Notes: generated from the letters alone by a model not told the origin. DNA of 64,000 nt from JAWVFM01 sp963739355 (GCA_963739355.1 CAVUAD010000007.1:558001-622000), one strand, 5' to 3'; counted from the stretch's first letter, positions 19,423 to 28,522 are shown. Made by a program: numbers and translations.

Positions 19423-21362
19423 ACGAACCCTCCAGCGAGGTTACCGCCGCCCCCGGGCGCGCCGGCGCCCTCGCCTTCGCCTTCGTGGCGGCGGCGATCC
19501 TCGCGCTCGCGCTCGACGGTGGCGGCTACGACGTCGTCGTTCGCCAGGAGGCGGCGCTGGCCGTCTGGTGGGTCCTCGGTCTCGGCTTCCTTTTCGGGCT
19601 CCTGCCGCGCGCCGGCGTTCCGCGCGCGGCGCGCCTGCCGCTTGTGGCCGCCGCCGGCCTGGCGGCATGGATGGCGGTCAGCCTTGCGTGGACCGACAGC
19701 CACGAGCGAGCGGTGGAGGAGATCGCGCGGACGCTCGGCTACCTGGGCGGCGCGACGCTCCTGTTCGCGACGCTGGGCCCGCGCAGCTGGCGGTCGGCCG
19801 CCGCCGGCCTCACGGTTGCCGCGGGTGCCGTCTGCGCCGTCGCGATGCTGAGCCGGCTGGCGCCGGGCACGCTGCACTCGAGCGCCGCGTTCGTCGAGGC
19901 GTTCGGGACGAAGCGCCTCGCCTACCCGCTCGGTTACTGGAACGCGGTGGGGGTCGTCGGCGCGATGACCTTCGTGATGGGGATCGGCTGGAGCGCCGGC
20001 ACCGGGTCGGCTCGGTGGCGGGCGCTGGCGCTCGCCTCGACGCCGCTGGCCGGAGCGGTCGTCTACGTCACCTACTCGCGGACAGCGGTCATCGCGGCCG
20101 TCCTCGGTGCGGCCCTGGTCGTGGTCCTCTCGAGCAACCGGCGCGTTGCCGCCGAGCACGCGGCCGCTGCGGTGCTCGGCTCCGCCGCGGCGGTCCTCGC
20201 GATTCACAGCGAGCCGCAGATCGCGCACGGCTCGGGCTCGGCCGGCGCGTGGATCGTCGCGGCGAGCATCGCCGTGGCGGCCGGCGGCTGCGCCCAGGTC
20301 GGCTGGTTCGCGCGCCTCCGTGGCGCGCCCGCCTCCGTGCCCCCCCGGAGCCTCGCCGCCGTCGACGCCGCCGTGGTCGCGGGGCTGCTGCTTGCGCTCG
20401 CCCTCGTTCCCCGGCCCGGGGAGAGCCGCCTCGCGGCGTCCACGGTCTCGCAGCGCCCGGCGGTCGCCGCGCCGTCAGCTCACGACATCTCCTCACGGCT
20501 CGTCTCGACGAACGGACCGCGGGGCGAGCTCTGGTCGACCGGCTGGCGGGCGTTTCGCGAGAACCCCGTCAAGGGGCTCGGCGCCGGCGGCTACGAGTTC
20601 TTCTGGGACCGCACGACCTCGAACGGCAACCCGCTGCGCGACGCCCACTCACTGCTCATCACCGAGATGGCCGAGCTCGGCCTGCCCGGGCTGCTGCTGG
20701 TTGCGGCGCTCGGGACCGGCCTGATCGGCATCTGCGTGCAGGCGCGCCGGCGGGCGAGCGAGCCGGCGGACGCCGCCGTCACCGCGATGGTCGCCGGCTT
20801 CGCGGTGTTCGCCCTGAGCGCGCTGGTCGACTGGTCATACGAGATTCCCGCAGTGGCCGCCCTCGGGCTGGGCTGCGTCGTGATCGCCGGGGGCTCGCTC
20901 GCCGGGCCGCGGCCGCAGCCGAGGACGGCCGCGCGCTCGCTTGCGCTCGGCGCGACGGCGATCGCCCTCGGGGTCGTGCAGATCCCGGGAATCGTCGGCA
21001 ACCAGCTGGTCCGGGCGAGCGCCGGCCAGGCGGCGGACGGCGATCTCGATCAGGCGGCCGCGCTCGCCTCGGACGCCGTGGACGCGGAGCCGTGGGCGGC
21101 GACGCCGCGCCTCCAGCAGGCCTTCGTCGCCCTGCGGGGCGGCGACGCGGGGGCGGCTGCCGGCTTCGCGCAGGAGGCCGTGGACCGCGAGCCGGACAAC
21201 TACTACACGCGATTCCTCCTGGCTTCCTACCAGCTCCAAGACGGCCGGCGCGCCGCCGGAATCGCGAGCCTCAGGGCCACCGCGGAGCTGCGGCCGGCGC
21301 TGGCGAGGCAGATCGACGCGACGATCCGGTTCACGCGCGGCGGGGGCTCGGCAGGTGGCTGA
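19401..21362 (+). CDS. O-antigen ligase/polymerase-like membrane protein with TPR-like tail
   Basis: A large polytopic protein, about 653 residues, with roughly 11-13 hydrophobic segments up to residue 510. The periplasmic loop near residues 350-420, with NPVKGLGAGGYEFFW and ALVDWSYEIPAVAAL, matches the Wzy/WaaL O-antigen-ligase family, which joins or polymerises lipid-linked glycans. The last 130 residues are helical and TPR-like (ALASDAVDAEPWAATPRLQQ). The start is uncertain: GTG 19401 overlaps the divergent gene by 22 bases, and no better in-frame start was found before the first helix. It heads a glycosyltransferase block. Confidence 0.85.
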   Translation: MERTPASYEPSSEVTAAPGRAGALAFAFVAAAILALALDGGGYDVVVRQEAALAVWWVLGLGFLFGLLPRAGVPRAARLPLVAAAGLAAWMAVSLAWTDSHERAVEEIARTLGYLGGATLLFATLGPRSWRSAAAGLTVAAGAVCAVAMLSRLAPGTLHSSAAFVEAFGTKRLAYPLGYWNAVGVVGAMTFVMGIGWSAGTGSARWRALALASTPLAGAVVYVTYSRTAVIAAVLGAALVVVLSSNRRVAAEHAAAAVLGSAAAVLAIHSEPQIAHGSGSAGAWIVAASIAVAAGGCAQVGWFARLRGAPASVPPRSLAAVDAAVVAGLLLALALVPRPGESRLAASTVSQRPAVAAPSAHDISSRLVSTNGPRGELWSTGWRAFRENPVKGLGAGGYEFFWDRTTSNGNPLRDAHSLLITEMAELGLPGLLLVAALGTGLIGICVQARRRASEPADAAVTAMVAGFAVFALSALVDWSYEIPAVAALGLGCVVIAGGSLAGPRPQPRTAARSLALGATAIALGVVQIPGIVGNQLVRASAGQAADGDLDQAAALASDAVDAEPWAATPRLQQAFVALRGGDAGAAAGFAQEAVDREPDNYYTRFLLASYQLQDGRRAAGIASLRATAELRPALARQIDATIRFTRGGGSAGG

Positions 21363-22462
21363 GGGGCGGCCGCGCGTGCTCATCGCGCACGACAACCTCT
21401 GGTGGTACGGCGGCGCGGAGCGCATCGCGGCCACGATCGCGGCGGCGTTCCCGGAGGCGCCGTTCTGGACCATCCTCGGGCGGCGGGAGGTTGCCGAGCG
21501 CATGGGGATCGCCGCGCGCACCCGGATGGTGCTTCCAGAATCGCGCCCGGTGCTCGCCGCCTACCGGGCGCTCACGCCGCTCTACCCGGCGCTGCTGCGT
21601 GCGCGCAAGCTGCCCGAGGCCGACGTCCTCCTGACGTCGAGCTTCGCGTTCGCCAACCACTTCCAGACCCGAAACCGGGCGCCGCAGCTCTGCTACTGCT
21701 ACAGCCCGCTGCGCTTCGCCTGGACGATGACCGCCGAGTACGGGACCGAGATGCCGGGCGGCAGGGCTTCCTCCCTGGGCGTGCGGGCCCTCGCCGCCGC
21801 GATGCGCCCGCTCGACCGGCGTGCGGCGGCGCGGGTCACCCGCTACGTCGCCGAGTCCGGGTACGTGGCGGAGCAGATCCGGCGCTTCTACGGGCGGGAG
21901 GCGTCCGTGATCTACCCGCCGGTCGACTGCGAGCTTTTCGCCCCTGGACCGGATGCTCACAACGGCTACTACCTCTTCTGCGGCCGTCTCATAGAGCCCT
22001 ACAAGCAGCCCGGCATCGTCGTCGACGCGTTTCGCCACCTGCCGCACCGCCTCCTCGTTGCCGGCGACGGGCCCGCGCTTCCCGAGCTGCGCCGGCGCGC
22101 CTCGGAGAACGTCGAGTTCCTGGGCCGGCTCGGCGACGCGGACCTCGTGAGCCTGATGCAGCGCTGCGCGGCGCGTGATCTTTCCGAGCGTCGACGACTT
22201 CGGCCTCATCCCCGTGGAGGTCATGGCCTGCGGTCGCCCGGTGCTGGCGTATCGCGCCGGCGGCGCGCTCGAGACGGTGGCCGAGGGCGTGACCGGCGCG
22301 TTCTTCGACGAGCAGACGAGCGCGGGCGTCGCGGCGGCCGTGGCCGCGTTCGACCCGGACGCCTACGACCCGGCGGCCATCCGCGCCCACGCGCTCGGCT
22401 GGCGCCGCGAGCGCTTCGCGGACGAGCTGCGCTCGGCGGTCGACGAGCTGGCGGCGACCTAG
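21355..22462 (+). CDS. Glycosyltransferase family 4, with apparent frameshift
   Basis: The first part, from GTG 21355 (8 bases inside the upstream gene), reads RVLIAHDNLWWYGGAERIAA, then CYCYSPLRFAW and FCGRLIEPYKQPGIVVDAF, closely like the GT4 gene at 9469-10581. At about 22170-22176 the reading frame changes. The expected nucleotide-sugar motif IFPSVDDFGLIPVEVMACG continues in another frame to the stop at 22462. Restoring two bases in the GCGCG stretch, or removing one, would rejoin the frames. The gene may be a pseudogene or the frameshift a sequence error. The full protein would have about 369 residues. Confidence 0.8.
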
Positions 22463-23478
22463 ATCGCGAGGACCCGGTGGCGCAGCGCGCCGCGCAGGGC
22501 CGCGGCCGTCTCCAGCGCGTCGTGGGCGACGAGCAGCGGCGCGGTGTGAGGCCCGTTGCCCGGCTGCCTCGCGCGCGCGGCGACCAGGCGCGCGTAGGGG
22601 AGGGCCAGCAGCCCGGCCGCCGGCGCGCGCCGCGTGAGCGCGAGGCCGAGCAGCGCGAGGCCGAGCAGCGCGTGGCTCTCCGACTTGAAGACCCCGAGCC
22701 GCCCGACCCGCCGGCGAAGCTCCGGGTGGCGGCGGAAGAGGAGGGCCTCGTCGGGGTCGCGGAGCCCCGCGAGGACGTACTCGGCTGCGGAGACCGGCTC
22801 GACGGCGTGGAGCACGACGGCGTCCGGGGCAAAGGTCGTCGCCACGCCCGCCTCGATCGCGCGCCAGGCGAGGTCGGCGTCTTCGCCGAACGGGCCGGTG
22901 AACACCTCGTCGAACCCGCCCAGCTCCGCCAGCACGCTTCGCGGGTAGAGCACGTTGCAGGTCTGAAACCAGGGGCCGAGCGCCGTGACCGACTTCGTGC
23001 GGTGAAGGCCCGGGGATGCGCGCAACTCGCGGGGGTTGGGCTCGGTGCGCCCCTGGACGAGGGCGCCCGGCGCTGCCGCTGCCGCCGCCAGCAGCGCCTC
23101 CAGCCAGTCGGGGGCCGGCTCGCAGTCGTCGTCGGTGAAGGCAACGAGCGGCGCGCCGGCGGCGCGCCACCCCGCGTTCCGGGCCGCGGCGGGCCCGCGA
23201 CCGCCGCTCTCAACCCGGCGCACGTTCGGTCTCGCCTCGCTCGTCCAGCGGTCCAGCACCAGGTCCGTGGCGGGCCCGGCACGGTCCACGGCGACCACGA
23301 CCTCGAAGCTGCCGAAAGCGGTCTGCGCCGCGAGGGCCTCCAGCAGCCGCTCGAGTCGCGCCGGGCGGTCGTGGGTGGCGACGACGACGCAGAGCGCCGG
23401 CCCACCGCCGGGACGCGGCGCCGTGTCGGTGTCGCCGTTCACGCGCTGGAGCCTAAGCTCTGAGGACGCCGCCGCCAC
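22459..23478 (-). CDS. Glycosyltransferase family 2
   Basis: GT-A sugar transferase of up to 339 residues. The core starts at ALCVVVATHDRPARLERLLE. The DxD-type site is FTDDDCEPAPDWLEALL, followed by LVQGRTEPNP, FQTCNVLYPR and GGFDEVF-GEDADLAWRAIEAG. A C-terminal hydrophobic region follows. It is a clear paralogue of the gene at 24584-25549. The start is GTG 23478; an in-frame GTG at 23439 would drop 13 poorly conserved residues. It converges with the frameshifted GT4 gene (overlap 4 bases) and is divergent from the GT4 at 23493. Confidence 0.88.
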   Translation of the reverse strand: MAAASSELRLQRVNGDTDTAPRPGGGPALCVVVATHDRPARLERLLEALAAQTAFGSFEVVVAVDRAGPATDLVLDRWTSEARPNVRRVESGGRGPAAARNAGWRAAGAPLVAFTDDDCEPAPDWLEALLAAAAAAPGALVQGRTEPNPRELRASPGLHRTKSVTALGPWFQTCNVLYPRSVLAELGGFDEVFTGPFGEDADLAWRAIEAGVATTFAPDAVVLHAVEPVSAAEYVLAGLRDPDEALLFRRHPELRRRVGRLGVFKSESHALLGLALLGLALTRRAPAAGLLALPYARLVAARARQPGNGPHTAPLLVAHDALETAAALRGALRHRVLAI

Positions 23479-23492
23479 GGCGGGCTCGAGCC

Positions 23493-24584
23493 ATGCGGAT
23501 TGCGCTTCTCCAACCGACCTACTGGCCCGAGGTGCGCCGGGGCGCCGAGCGGCTGGTCCACGACCTGGGCGCTGCCCTGGCCGGGCGCGGCCACGAGGTG
23601 ACGCTGCTCACGACCCATCCGGGCAGGACCCGGAGCGCGCAGGAGGACGGGATGACCGTGGTCCGGGCGTTCCGTCCGCCCTCGCCGCCGCCTCTTGGCT
23701 GGTACGAGGACCACCTCGCCGGCCTGCCGGGCATGGTCGCGCGGCTCGCCGCCGGCTCGTTCGACGTCGCGCATGGCTTCTTTCCGGCGCAGAGCTGGGG
23801 CGCCGTCAAGGCCCGCCGGCTCGGCGGCCCGCCGGTGGTCAGCTCCCTGCTCGGCCTGCCGGTTCGCACGCACCTGGTGGCCCGCCGCTACCGCATCGAG
23901 ATGATGCGAGCCTCGATGGTGGAGGCGGATCGGTGCACCGTCCTCAGCGAGGCGGCCGCGGCCGCGGTCAGGCGCTACCTCGACGCCGACCCGGTGGTGC
24001 TGCCGGGCGGCGTGGTCGCGAGCCGGTTCCAGGTCGAGGCCGAGCGGCGCCCGCGGCCCGCGATCGTGTGCGCCGCGAGCATCGGGGATCCGCGCAAGCG
24101 CGGGGCGCTGCTCCTGGAGGCGTTCACCCGGTTACGGCGAGACGTGCCGGAAGCGGAGCTGATCCTGGCGCGCACCTCCGACCCCTTCATGTCTCCCGAG
24201 GTGCACGACCTCCCCGCCGGGGCCGGGTGGGTCGACGTGGACGGCGACGCCCACCTCGCCGGCCTCTACGCGTCGAGCTGGGCCAGCGTCCTGCCCGCCG
24301 TGGGCGAGCCGTTCGGCCTGGTGCTGGTCGAGTCCCTGGCGGCGGGCACACCGGCCGTGGCGGCCCGCTCGGGAGCCTGTCCGGAGATCCTCGACAGCCC
24401 CGCGGTCGGCCGGCTCTTCGAGCCCGACGACCCCGCCTCGCTTGCCGCGGCGATGGCCGCGGCGCTGGAGCTCGCCCGCCGGCCGGCCACGGGTCCGGCG
24501 TGCCGCAACCGGGCGGCCCACTTCGACTGGGGCCGGCTGGTGGAGGCCTACGAGCGCGAGTACGAGCGGGCGGTGGCGGGCTGA
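23493..24584 (+). CDS. Glycosyltransferase family 4
   Basis: GT-B sugar transferase of 363 residues. It opens with MRIALLQPTYWPEVRRGAER, a GT4-type start with the acceptor loop. The second domain contains VCAASIGDPRKRGALLLEAF near residue 195, and the E-x7-E motif is PAVGEPFGLVLVESLAAGTP near 270. Its stop overlaps the start of the next gene as TGATG, so the pair is translationally coupled. It probably adds one sugar in the glycan built by this block. Confidence 0.9.
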   Translation: MRIALLQPTYWPEVRRGAERLVHDLGAALAGRGHEVTLLTTHPGRTRSAQEDGMTVVRAFRPPSPPPLGWYEDHLAGLPGMVARLAAGSFDVAHGFFPAQSWGAVKARRLGGPPVVSSLLGLPVRTHLVARRYRIEMMRASMVEADRCTVLSEAAAAAVRRYLDADPVVLPGGVVASRFQVEAERRPRPAIVCAASIGDPRKRGALLLEAFTRLRRDVPEAELILARTSDPFMSPEVHDLPAGAGWVDVDGDAHLAGLYASSWASVLPAVGEPFGLVLVESLAAGTPAVAARSGACPEILDSPAVGRLFEPDDPASLAAAMAAALELARRPATGPACRNRAAHFDWGRLVEAYEREYERAVAG

Positions 24585-25549
24585 TGACCGCCGAGGCGGC
24601 GACGAACGGAGCGAGCCCGGACGTCTCCGTCGTGATCGTCAGCGCGCGCCGGACGCGGCTGCCGTTCGCTCTCGACGCCCTGGGGAAGCAGTCGCTCGCG
24701 GCCCCGCGGTTCGAGGTGATCGTCGTGCGCGATCCCAGTCTGGGGAGGGCGACGCCCGTCGCGGCGGAGGGGCTGGCGGTGCGCCTCCTCGAGCCCGCGT
24801 CCGGCGGCAACATCGCGGCGCTTCGCAACCTGGGGTGGCGGGCCGCTCGCGGCCGGCTCGTCGCGTTCACGGACGACGACTGCCGCCCCGCCCCCGGATG
24901 GCTCGAGGCCATGCTGGCCGCGGCGGGGCCGGACGCGCTGGTGCAGGGGCGCACCGAGCCGGACCCGGACGAGGCGCACCTCGCCCACGGCCTGGCCCGG
25001 ACCCAGCGCATCGTGAGCCCGAGCCCGTGGCTCCAGACGTGCAACGTCGCGTATCCGCGTGACGTCCTCGAGCGGCTCGGGGGATTCGACGAGCGCTTCG
25101 CGCAGATCGGCGAGGACGCGGACCTCGGCGCCCGCGCGGTGGAGGCCGGGGTGGAGCACCGCTTCGCGGAGGCGGCGCTCGTCTGGCACGCCGTCAACCC
25201 GCGCACCCTCGGCCGCGCGCTTCGCGACGCGCGCCATCGGGACACCCTGCCCCTGCTCGTCCGCCGGCATCCGGACCTGCGCCGAGCGCTGCACCTCGGC
25301 GTCTTCGCCCGGGAGTCGCACGGCTGGCTCGCCCTGGGACTGGCGGGAACGTTCCTGGCGCGCTCCACGGCCCTGAGGCTGGCGGCGTGGGCGCCCTACC
25401 TCGCGTCGCAGCTCGATCCGCAGATGGGACGGCGGCCGCGGCGTGCCGTCCACGCCCTGCTGAGCGCGGCTCCCCGCGCGGTGGTGGAGACCGCCGAGCT
25501 GGCGACCAGCGCGCGAGCGTCGGTGCGTGAGCGCACCGCGGTTCTGTAG
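24584..25549 (+). CDS. Glycosyltransferase family 2
   Basis: GT-A sugar transferase of 321 residues. Motifs are VSVVIVSARRTRLPFALDAL at the start, FTDDDCRPAPGWLEAMLA with the metal-binding Asp cluster, LVQGRTEPDPDE, LQTCNVAYPRDVLERLGGF and GEDADLGARAVEAG. It shares this motif chain with the gene at 22459-23478 and is its paralogue, lying in inverted orientation around the GT4 at 23493. The long open frame upstream of 24584 is a shadow of that GT4. Confidence 0.9.
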   Translation: MTAEAATNGASPDVSVVIVSARRTRLPFALDALGKQSLAAPRFEVIVVRDPSLGRATPVAAEGLAVRLLEPASGGNIAALRNLGWRAARGRLVAFTDDDCRPAPGWLEAMLAAAGPDALVQGRTEPDPDEAHLAHGLARTQRIVSPSPWLQTCNVAYPRDVLERLGGFDERFAQIGEDADLGARAVEAGVEHRFAEAALVWHAVNPRTLGRALRDARHRDTLPLLVRRHPDLRRALHLGVFARESHGWLALGLAGTFLARSTALRLAAWAPYLASQLDPQMGRRPRRAVHALLSAAPRAVVETAELATSARASVRERTAVL

Positions 25550-25686
25550 CGCCAGGGCCCGGACGCCCGGCCAGGCGGGGTGTCCGCGAGGGCGAAGCGC
25601 CGCAACGAGCGGGGATTTCAGGCATGGGCGGGCACGGCGCGTCCTGGGCCGTTGCTAGGTTCCGACTGCTTCTTTAGACCATCGAC

Positions 25687-25692
25687 AGGAGG
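25687..25692 (+). promoter_or_regulatory. Shine-Dalgarno AGGAGG deciding the TTG start of hup
   Basis: A perfect AGGAGG lies seven bases before TTG 25700. This fixes the start of the HU gene, although an upstream in-frame start at 25580 exists. Confidence 0.8.
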
Positions 25693-25699
25693 AATCCAG

Positions 25700-25975
25700 T
25701 TGACCAAGTCCGAGTTCGTAGATCACATCGCCGGAAGCTTCGACAGCAAGAAGGCTGCAAGTGACGCGGTCGACGCCATGCTCGACGGGATCACCGGCGT
25801 GCTCAAGGGCGGCGGGGACGTCAACTTCACAGGCTTCGGCAAGTTCAGCGTCGCCGAGCGCGCCTCGAGGCAGGGCATCAACCCCCGCACGCGTGAGCGG
25901 ATCACGATCCAGGGCGGCAAGGTCCCGAAGTTCTCGGCCGGCGCTGCCCTCAAGTCCACGGTCAAGGGCGGCTAG
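25700..25975 (+). CDS. hup: HU-like DNA-binding protein
   Basis: Nucleoid protein of 91 residues, the usual size, which binds and bends DNA as a dimer. It opens with TKSEFVDHIAG, has the core VNFTGFGKFSVAERASRQG and the beta-arm motif INPRTRERITIQGGKVPKF, then a C-terminal helix. There is no long Lys-rich tail as in mycobacterial HupB. The TTG start is set by a perfect AGGAGG seven bases upstream. A hairpin follows the gene and reaches into pyrF. Confidence 0.95.
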   Translation: MTKSEFVDHIAGSFDSKKAASDAVDAMLDGITGVLKGGGDVNFTGFGKFSVAERASRQGINPRTRERITIQGGKVPKFSAGAALKSTVKGG

Positions 25976-25994
25976 CGCGATCTGGGCGCGCAGG

Positions 25995-26019
25995 CTCACG
26001 CCGGGTGCGCCCGCGTGAG
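25995..26019 (+). promoter_or_regulatory. Hairpin covering the pyrF start codon
   Basis: CTCACGC (25995-26001) pairs with GCGTGAG (26013-26019), and the inner GGG pairs with CCC around a TGCG loop, leaving one bulged C. The pyrF GTG at 26015-26017 lies in the right arm. It may end hup transcripts or limit pyrF translation. There is no T-run. Confidence 0.45.
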
Positions 26020-26830
26020 CCTCGCGCCGTTCTCCGACCGGCTTGCGGCGCTCGCTGAGGAGCGGCGCAGCCAGCTCTGCCTGGGCCTCGATCCCACGAG
26101 CTCCGACGCGGAGTCGGCGTTCGCCGAGTGCGAGCGGCTGATCGACGCCGCCGGCGGCGCGTGCATCGCCGCGAAGCCGCAGCTCGCCTGCTTCGAGCGT
26201 CTGGGCGCCGACGGCTGGGCCGCCCTGGAGCAGACCGTCGCGGAGGCGCGCCGAGCGGGTCTGGCGGTGGTGGCCGACGCCAAGCGCGGCGACGTGCCGC
26301 ACACGGCCGCCGCGTACGCGGAGGGACTGCTCGGCACGCCCGGCCTTGGGGCGGACGCGGTCACCGTCAACCCGCTCCTCGGGGGCGACGCGATGGAACC
26401 GTTCATCGCGGCCGCCGAGGCGCGCGGCGCTGGGCTCTTCGCCCTCGTCCTGACCTCGAACCCCGGCGCCGCCGACGTTCTCGAGCTGCGCACGGAGGAC
26501 GGAACCGTCTCAGAGCGGATCGCGCGTCTCCTCGCGGAGCGCGCCGGGCGCCTGCGGGGCGCGCACGGCCTCTCGGGCGTGGGCGCGGTGGTCGGGGCCA
26601 CGAACCCCGCCGAGCGCATCGCCCGCCTGCGGGAGCTCATGCCGGACGCGATCTTCCTGCTTCCGGGCGTTGGCGCCCAGGGCGCCGCGGCGGGAGCGCT
26701 CGCGCCGGCGCTTGGCCCGCATCCGGCGTCGATCCTGGTGCCCGTCTCGCGCGGCATCGCCAATTCTCCGGACCCCGCCGCCGCCGCCGAGCAGCTCCGC
26801 GAAGAGCTGTGGTCGCTCAGCGGTGGCTGA
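26015..26830 (+). CDS. pyrF: Orotidine 5'-phosphate decarboxylase
   Basis: Last step of UMP synthesis: removes CO2 from OMP. It has 271 residues, the longer type-2 form found in actinobacteria. The active-site motif is VVADAKRGDVPHTAA, with the Lys and Asp residues of the DxKxxD catalytic network. LCLGLDPTS near residue 22 and FLLPGVGAQG near 220 are family motifs. It starts with GTG inside a hairpin that follows hup. The other pyrimidine genes are not in the window. Confidence 0.94.
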   Translation: MSLAPFSDRLAALAEERRSQLCLGLDPTSSDAESAFAECERLIDAAGGACIAAKPQLACFERLGADGWAALEQTVAEARRAGLAVVADAKRGDVPHTAAAYAEGLLGTPGLGADAVTVNPLLGGDAMEPFIAAAEARGAGLFALVLTSNPGAADVLELRTEDGTVSERIARLLAERAGRLRGAHGLSGVGAVVGATNPAERIARLRELMPDAIFLLPGVGAQGAAAGALAPALGPHPASILVPVSRGIANSPDPAAAAEQLREELWSLSGG

Positions 26831-26884
26831 GCGCCGGCGGACTCGCGAGACCGTGGGCGGAGGCTTGCGCGGCCGAACATGAGG

Positions 26885-26912
26885 TTGCAAGCGGCATCCG
26901 GCTGGCTACCAT
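26885..26912 (+). promoter_or_regulatory. Possible promoter of the LysM gene
   Basis: TTGCAA (26885-26890), a 16-base spacer and TACCAT (26907-26912). The predicted start would give a leader of about 40 bases before the LysM gene. Confidence 0.35.
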
Positions 26913-26957
26913 CGCCACAAGCGGCGCCGCCTGACGGTATGGCGCCGGTTGCCGACA

Positions 26958-27335
26958 ATGGATGCAATGGCGAGCAACCCATACGACGACAAGCAGGGTT
27001 CACGCCTGATCGCACGGGTCTTCGCGCTGCTCGCGCTGGCGCTGGTGACGATCGTGGTCGTGGCGGTCGTCTCGAGCTCGCTCGACAACACGAGCAGCGG
27101 CCCGACCTCGACATCGAGCGCGACGACGCCTCCGGCCAACAACAAGCCGAAGGACCCCTACTACGTCGTGCAGCCCAACGACACGCTCTCCGGCATCGCC
27201 GCGAAGGAGGGCGTGACCCGGGCGCGCCTCGAGCAGCTGAATCGCGGCCGGGGAATCGACTTCGAGGTCCTGCAGCCGACCCAGTGCGTGGACATCGTCC
27301 CCGACGGCTGCAAGAAGATCGCCACCGGCGGCTAG
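26958..27335 (+). CDS. LysM-domain membrane protein
   Basis: Small cell-wall-binding protein of about 125 residues. A cytoplasmic tail of about 17 residues precedes one membrane helix (IARVFALLALALVTIVVVAV), then a Ser/Thr/Pro linker and a C-terminal LysM domain beginning YYVVQPNDTLSGIAAKEGV, which binds N-acetylglucosamine chains of peptidoglycan. Two cysteines close to the end (CVDIVPDGC) could form a disulfide. The start may be ATG 26958 or 26967. It overlaps the start of the carboxypeptidase gene by about 50 bases, so the two are probably coexpressed. Confidence 0.85.
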   Translation: MDAMASNPYDDKQGSRLIARVFALLALALVTIVVVAVVSSSLDNTSSGPTSTSSATTPPANNKPKDPYYVVQPNDTLSGIAAKEGVTRARLEQLNRGRGIDFEVLQPTQCVDIVPDGCKKIATGG

Positions 27336-28522
27336 CCGCCCTCGCCGCCGCCGCGGCCCTCCTCCTGATCCCTGCCGGCGCGGCGCGCGCGGCCGCTCCG
27401 GCGCCCGTCCCGAACGCCCGGGCCTGGCTGCTGGTGGACGCGCGGGACGGGAAGGTGCTCGCCGCGCACGACGCGGCGGCGCGCTTGCCGATCGCGTCGA
27501 CAACCAAGCTGATGACCGCCTACCTCGTCCTGCACCACCTGCCGCTCCGGCGCCGCCTCACGGCGCCGGTCTACCACCCGATTCCCGGCGAGTCGCTCAT
27601 GGGCCTTCAGCCCGGCGAGCGCGACACGGTTCACGACCTGCTCTACGGCATGCTCCTGCCCAGCGGCAACGACGCCGCGGTGACCCTCGCGCGCGGGGTT
27701 GCCGGCACGGTGCCGAGGTTCGTCGCGATGATGAACCGCGCCGCCGCGCGGCTCGGGCTCGACGAGACGCACTACTCGACGCCGGTCGGCCTCGACTCGC
27801 CCGGCAACTACTCGAGCGCGCACGACCTCGTCGAGCTCACCGAGATCCTGCGCCGCAACCGGCTCTTCCGCAGGATCGTCAACACCCCGCGCAAGACCGT
27901 CAGGAGCGGTGCGGAGGTGCGCCACCTCGTCAACACGAACGACCTCCTCGACTCCGTGCCGTACGTGACCGGGGTCAAGACCGGAACCACGGAGGACGCG
28001 CGCGAGGTCCTCGTCAGCTCGGCCAAGCGGCACGGCGTGATGCTGGTCGCTGCCCTGCTCGGCGCCCCCGACGACGCGGACCGCGACGACGGCTCGCGCG
28101 CGCTGCTCGACTACGGCTTCTCCAGGTACGCGCCCCGCAGGCCGCTCGTGTCGGGAAAGCCCGCCGCCCACGTGGCGGTCCGCTACGAGCCACGCCCGCT
28201 GTCGTTGCTCGCGGCGCGGACGGTCGAGGTGTGGGCGCGCCCCGATCAGCGCGTCCGCGTGCACGTCGACGCCCCCGGGGCGGTCACGGGGCCGGTACCG
28301 GCCGCCACCAGGCTCGGCACGGCGACGGTGTCGCTCGAGGGCCGGCGCCAGCCCAGGGTCGCGCTGCGTTCGAGACGCGCGATCGTCGCACCGGTCATCG
28401 CCGGCGGGGCGGGTCTCGCCCTGCCCGGCGACCCTTCCGACGGCGTTGTCGCGGCGATCGGCGTCCTCGCTCTCGCTGTTGGCGTCCTCGGGTTGAGGCG
28501 CTCCCGGACTCGGGTAGTCTGA
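27284..28522 (+). CDS. D-alanyl-D-alanine carboxypeptidase, S11 family
   Basis: Penicillin-binding protein of the DacF/DacA type, about 412 residues, trimming the terminal D-Ala from wall peptides outside the membrane. After a signal peptide (LAALAAAAALLLIPAGAARA) come the three active-site motifs: STTK (nucleophilic Ser, SxxK), SGN (SxN) and KTG in VTGVKTGTTEDA. A C-terminal beta domain is followed by a membrane helix near residues 375-400 and a basic RRSRTR tail. The GTG at 27284 is the only reasonable start ahead of the signal peptide; it lies inside the LysM gene. Confidence 0.92.
   Translation: MRGHRPRRLQEDRHRRLAALAAAAALLLIPAGAARAAAPAPVPNARAWLLVDARDGKVLAAHDAAARLPIASTTKLMTAYLVLHHLPLRRRLTAPVYHPIPGESLMGLQPGERDTVHDLLYGMLLPSGNDAAVTLARGVAGTVPRFVAMMNRAAARLGLDETHYSTPVGLDSPGNYSSAHDLVELTEILRRNRLFRRIVNTPRKTVRSGAEVRHLVNTNDLLDSVPYVTGVKTGTTEDAREVLVSSAKRHGVMLVAALLGAPDDADRDDGSRALLDYGFSRYAPRRPLVSGKPAAHVAVRYEPRPLSLLAARTVEVWARPDQRVRVHVDAPGAVTGPVPAATRLGTATVSLEGRRQPRVALRSRRAIVAPVIAGGAGLALPGDPSDGVVAAIGVLALAVGVLGLRRSRTRVV

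Noticed and set aside
22175..22462. An independent 95-residue gene
   Set aside because: Its sequence is the missing C-terminal part of the GT4 gene that precedes it, so it is better explained by a frameshift.
8378..25549. A secondary-metabolite gene cluster
   Set aside because: The genes are glycosyltransferases, a ligase-like protein and nucleotide-sugar enzymes typical of surface glycans; no polyketide, peptide or terpene synthase is present.
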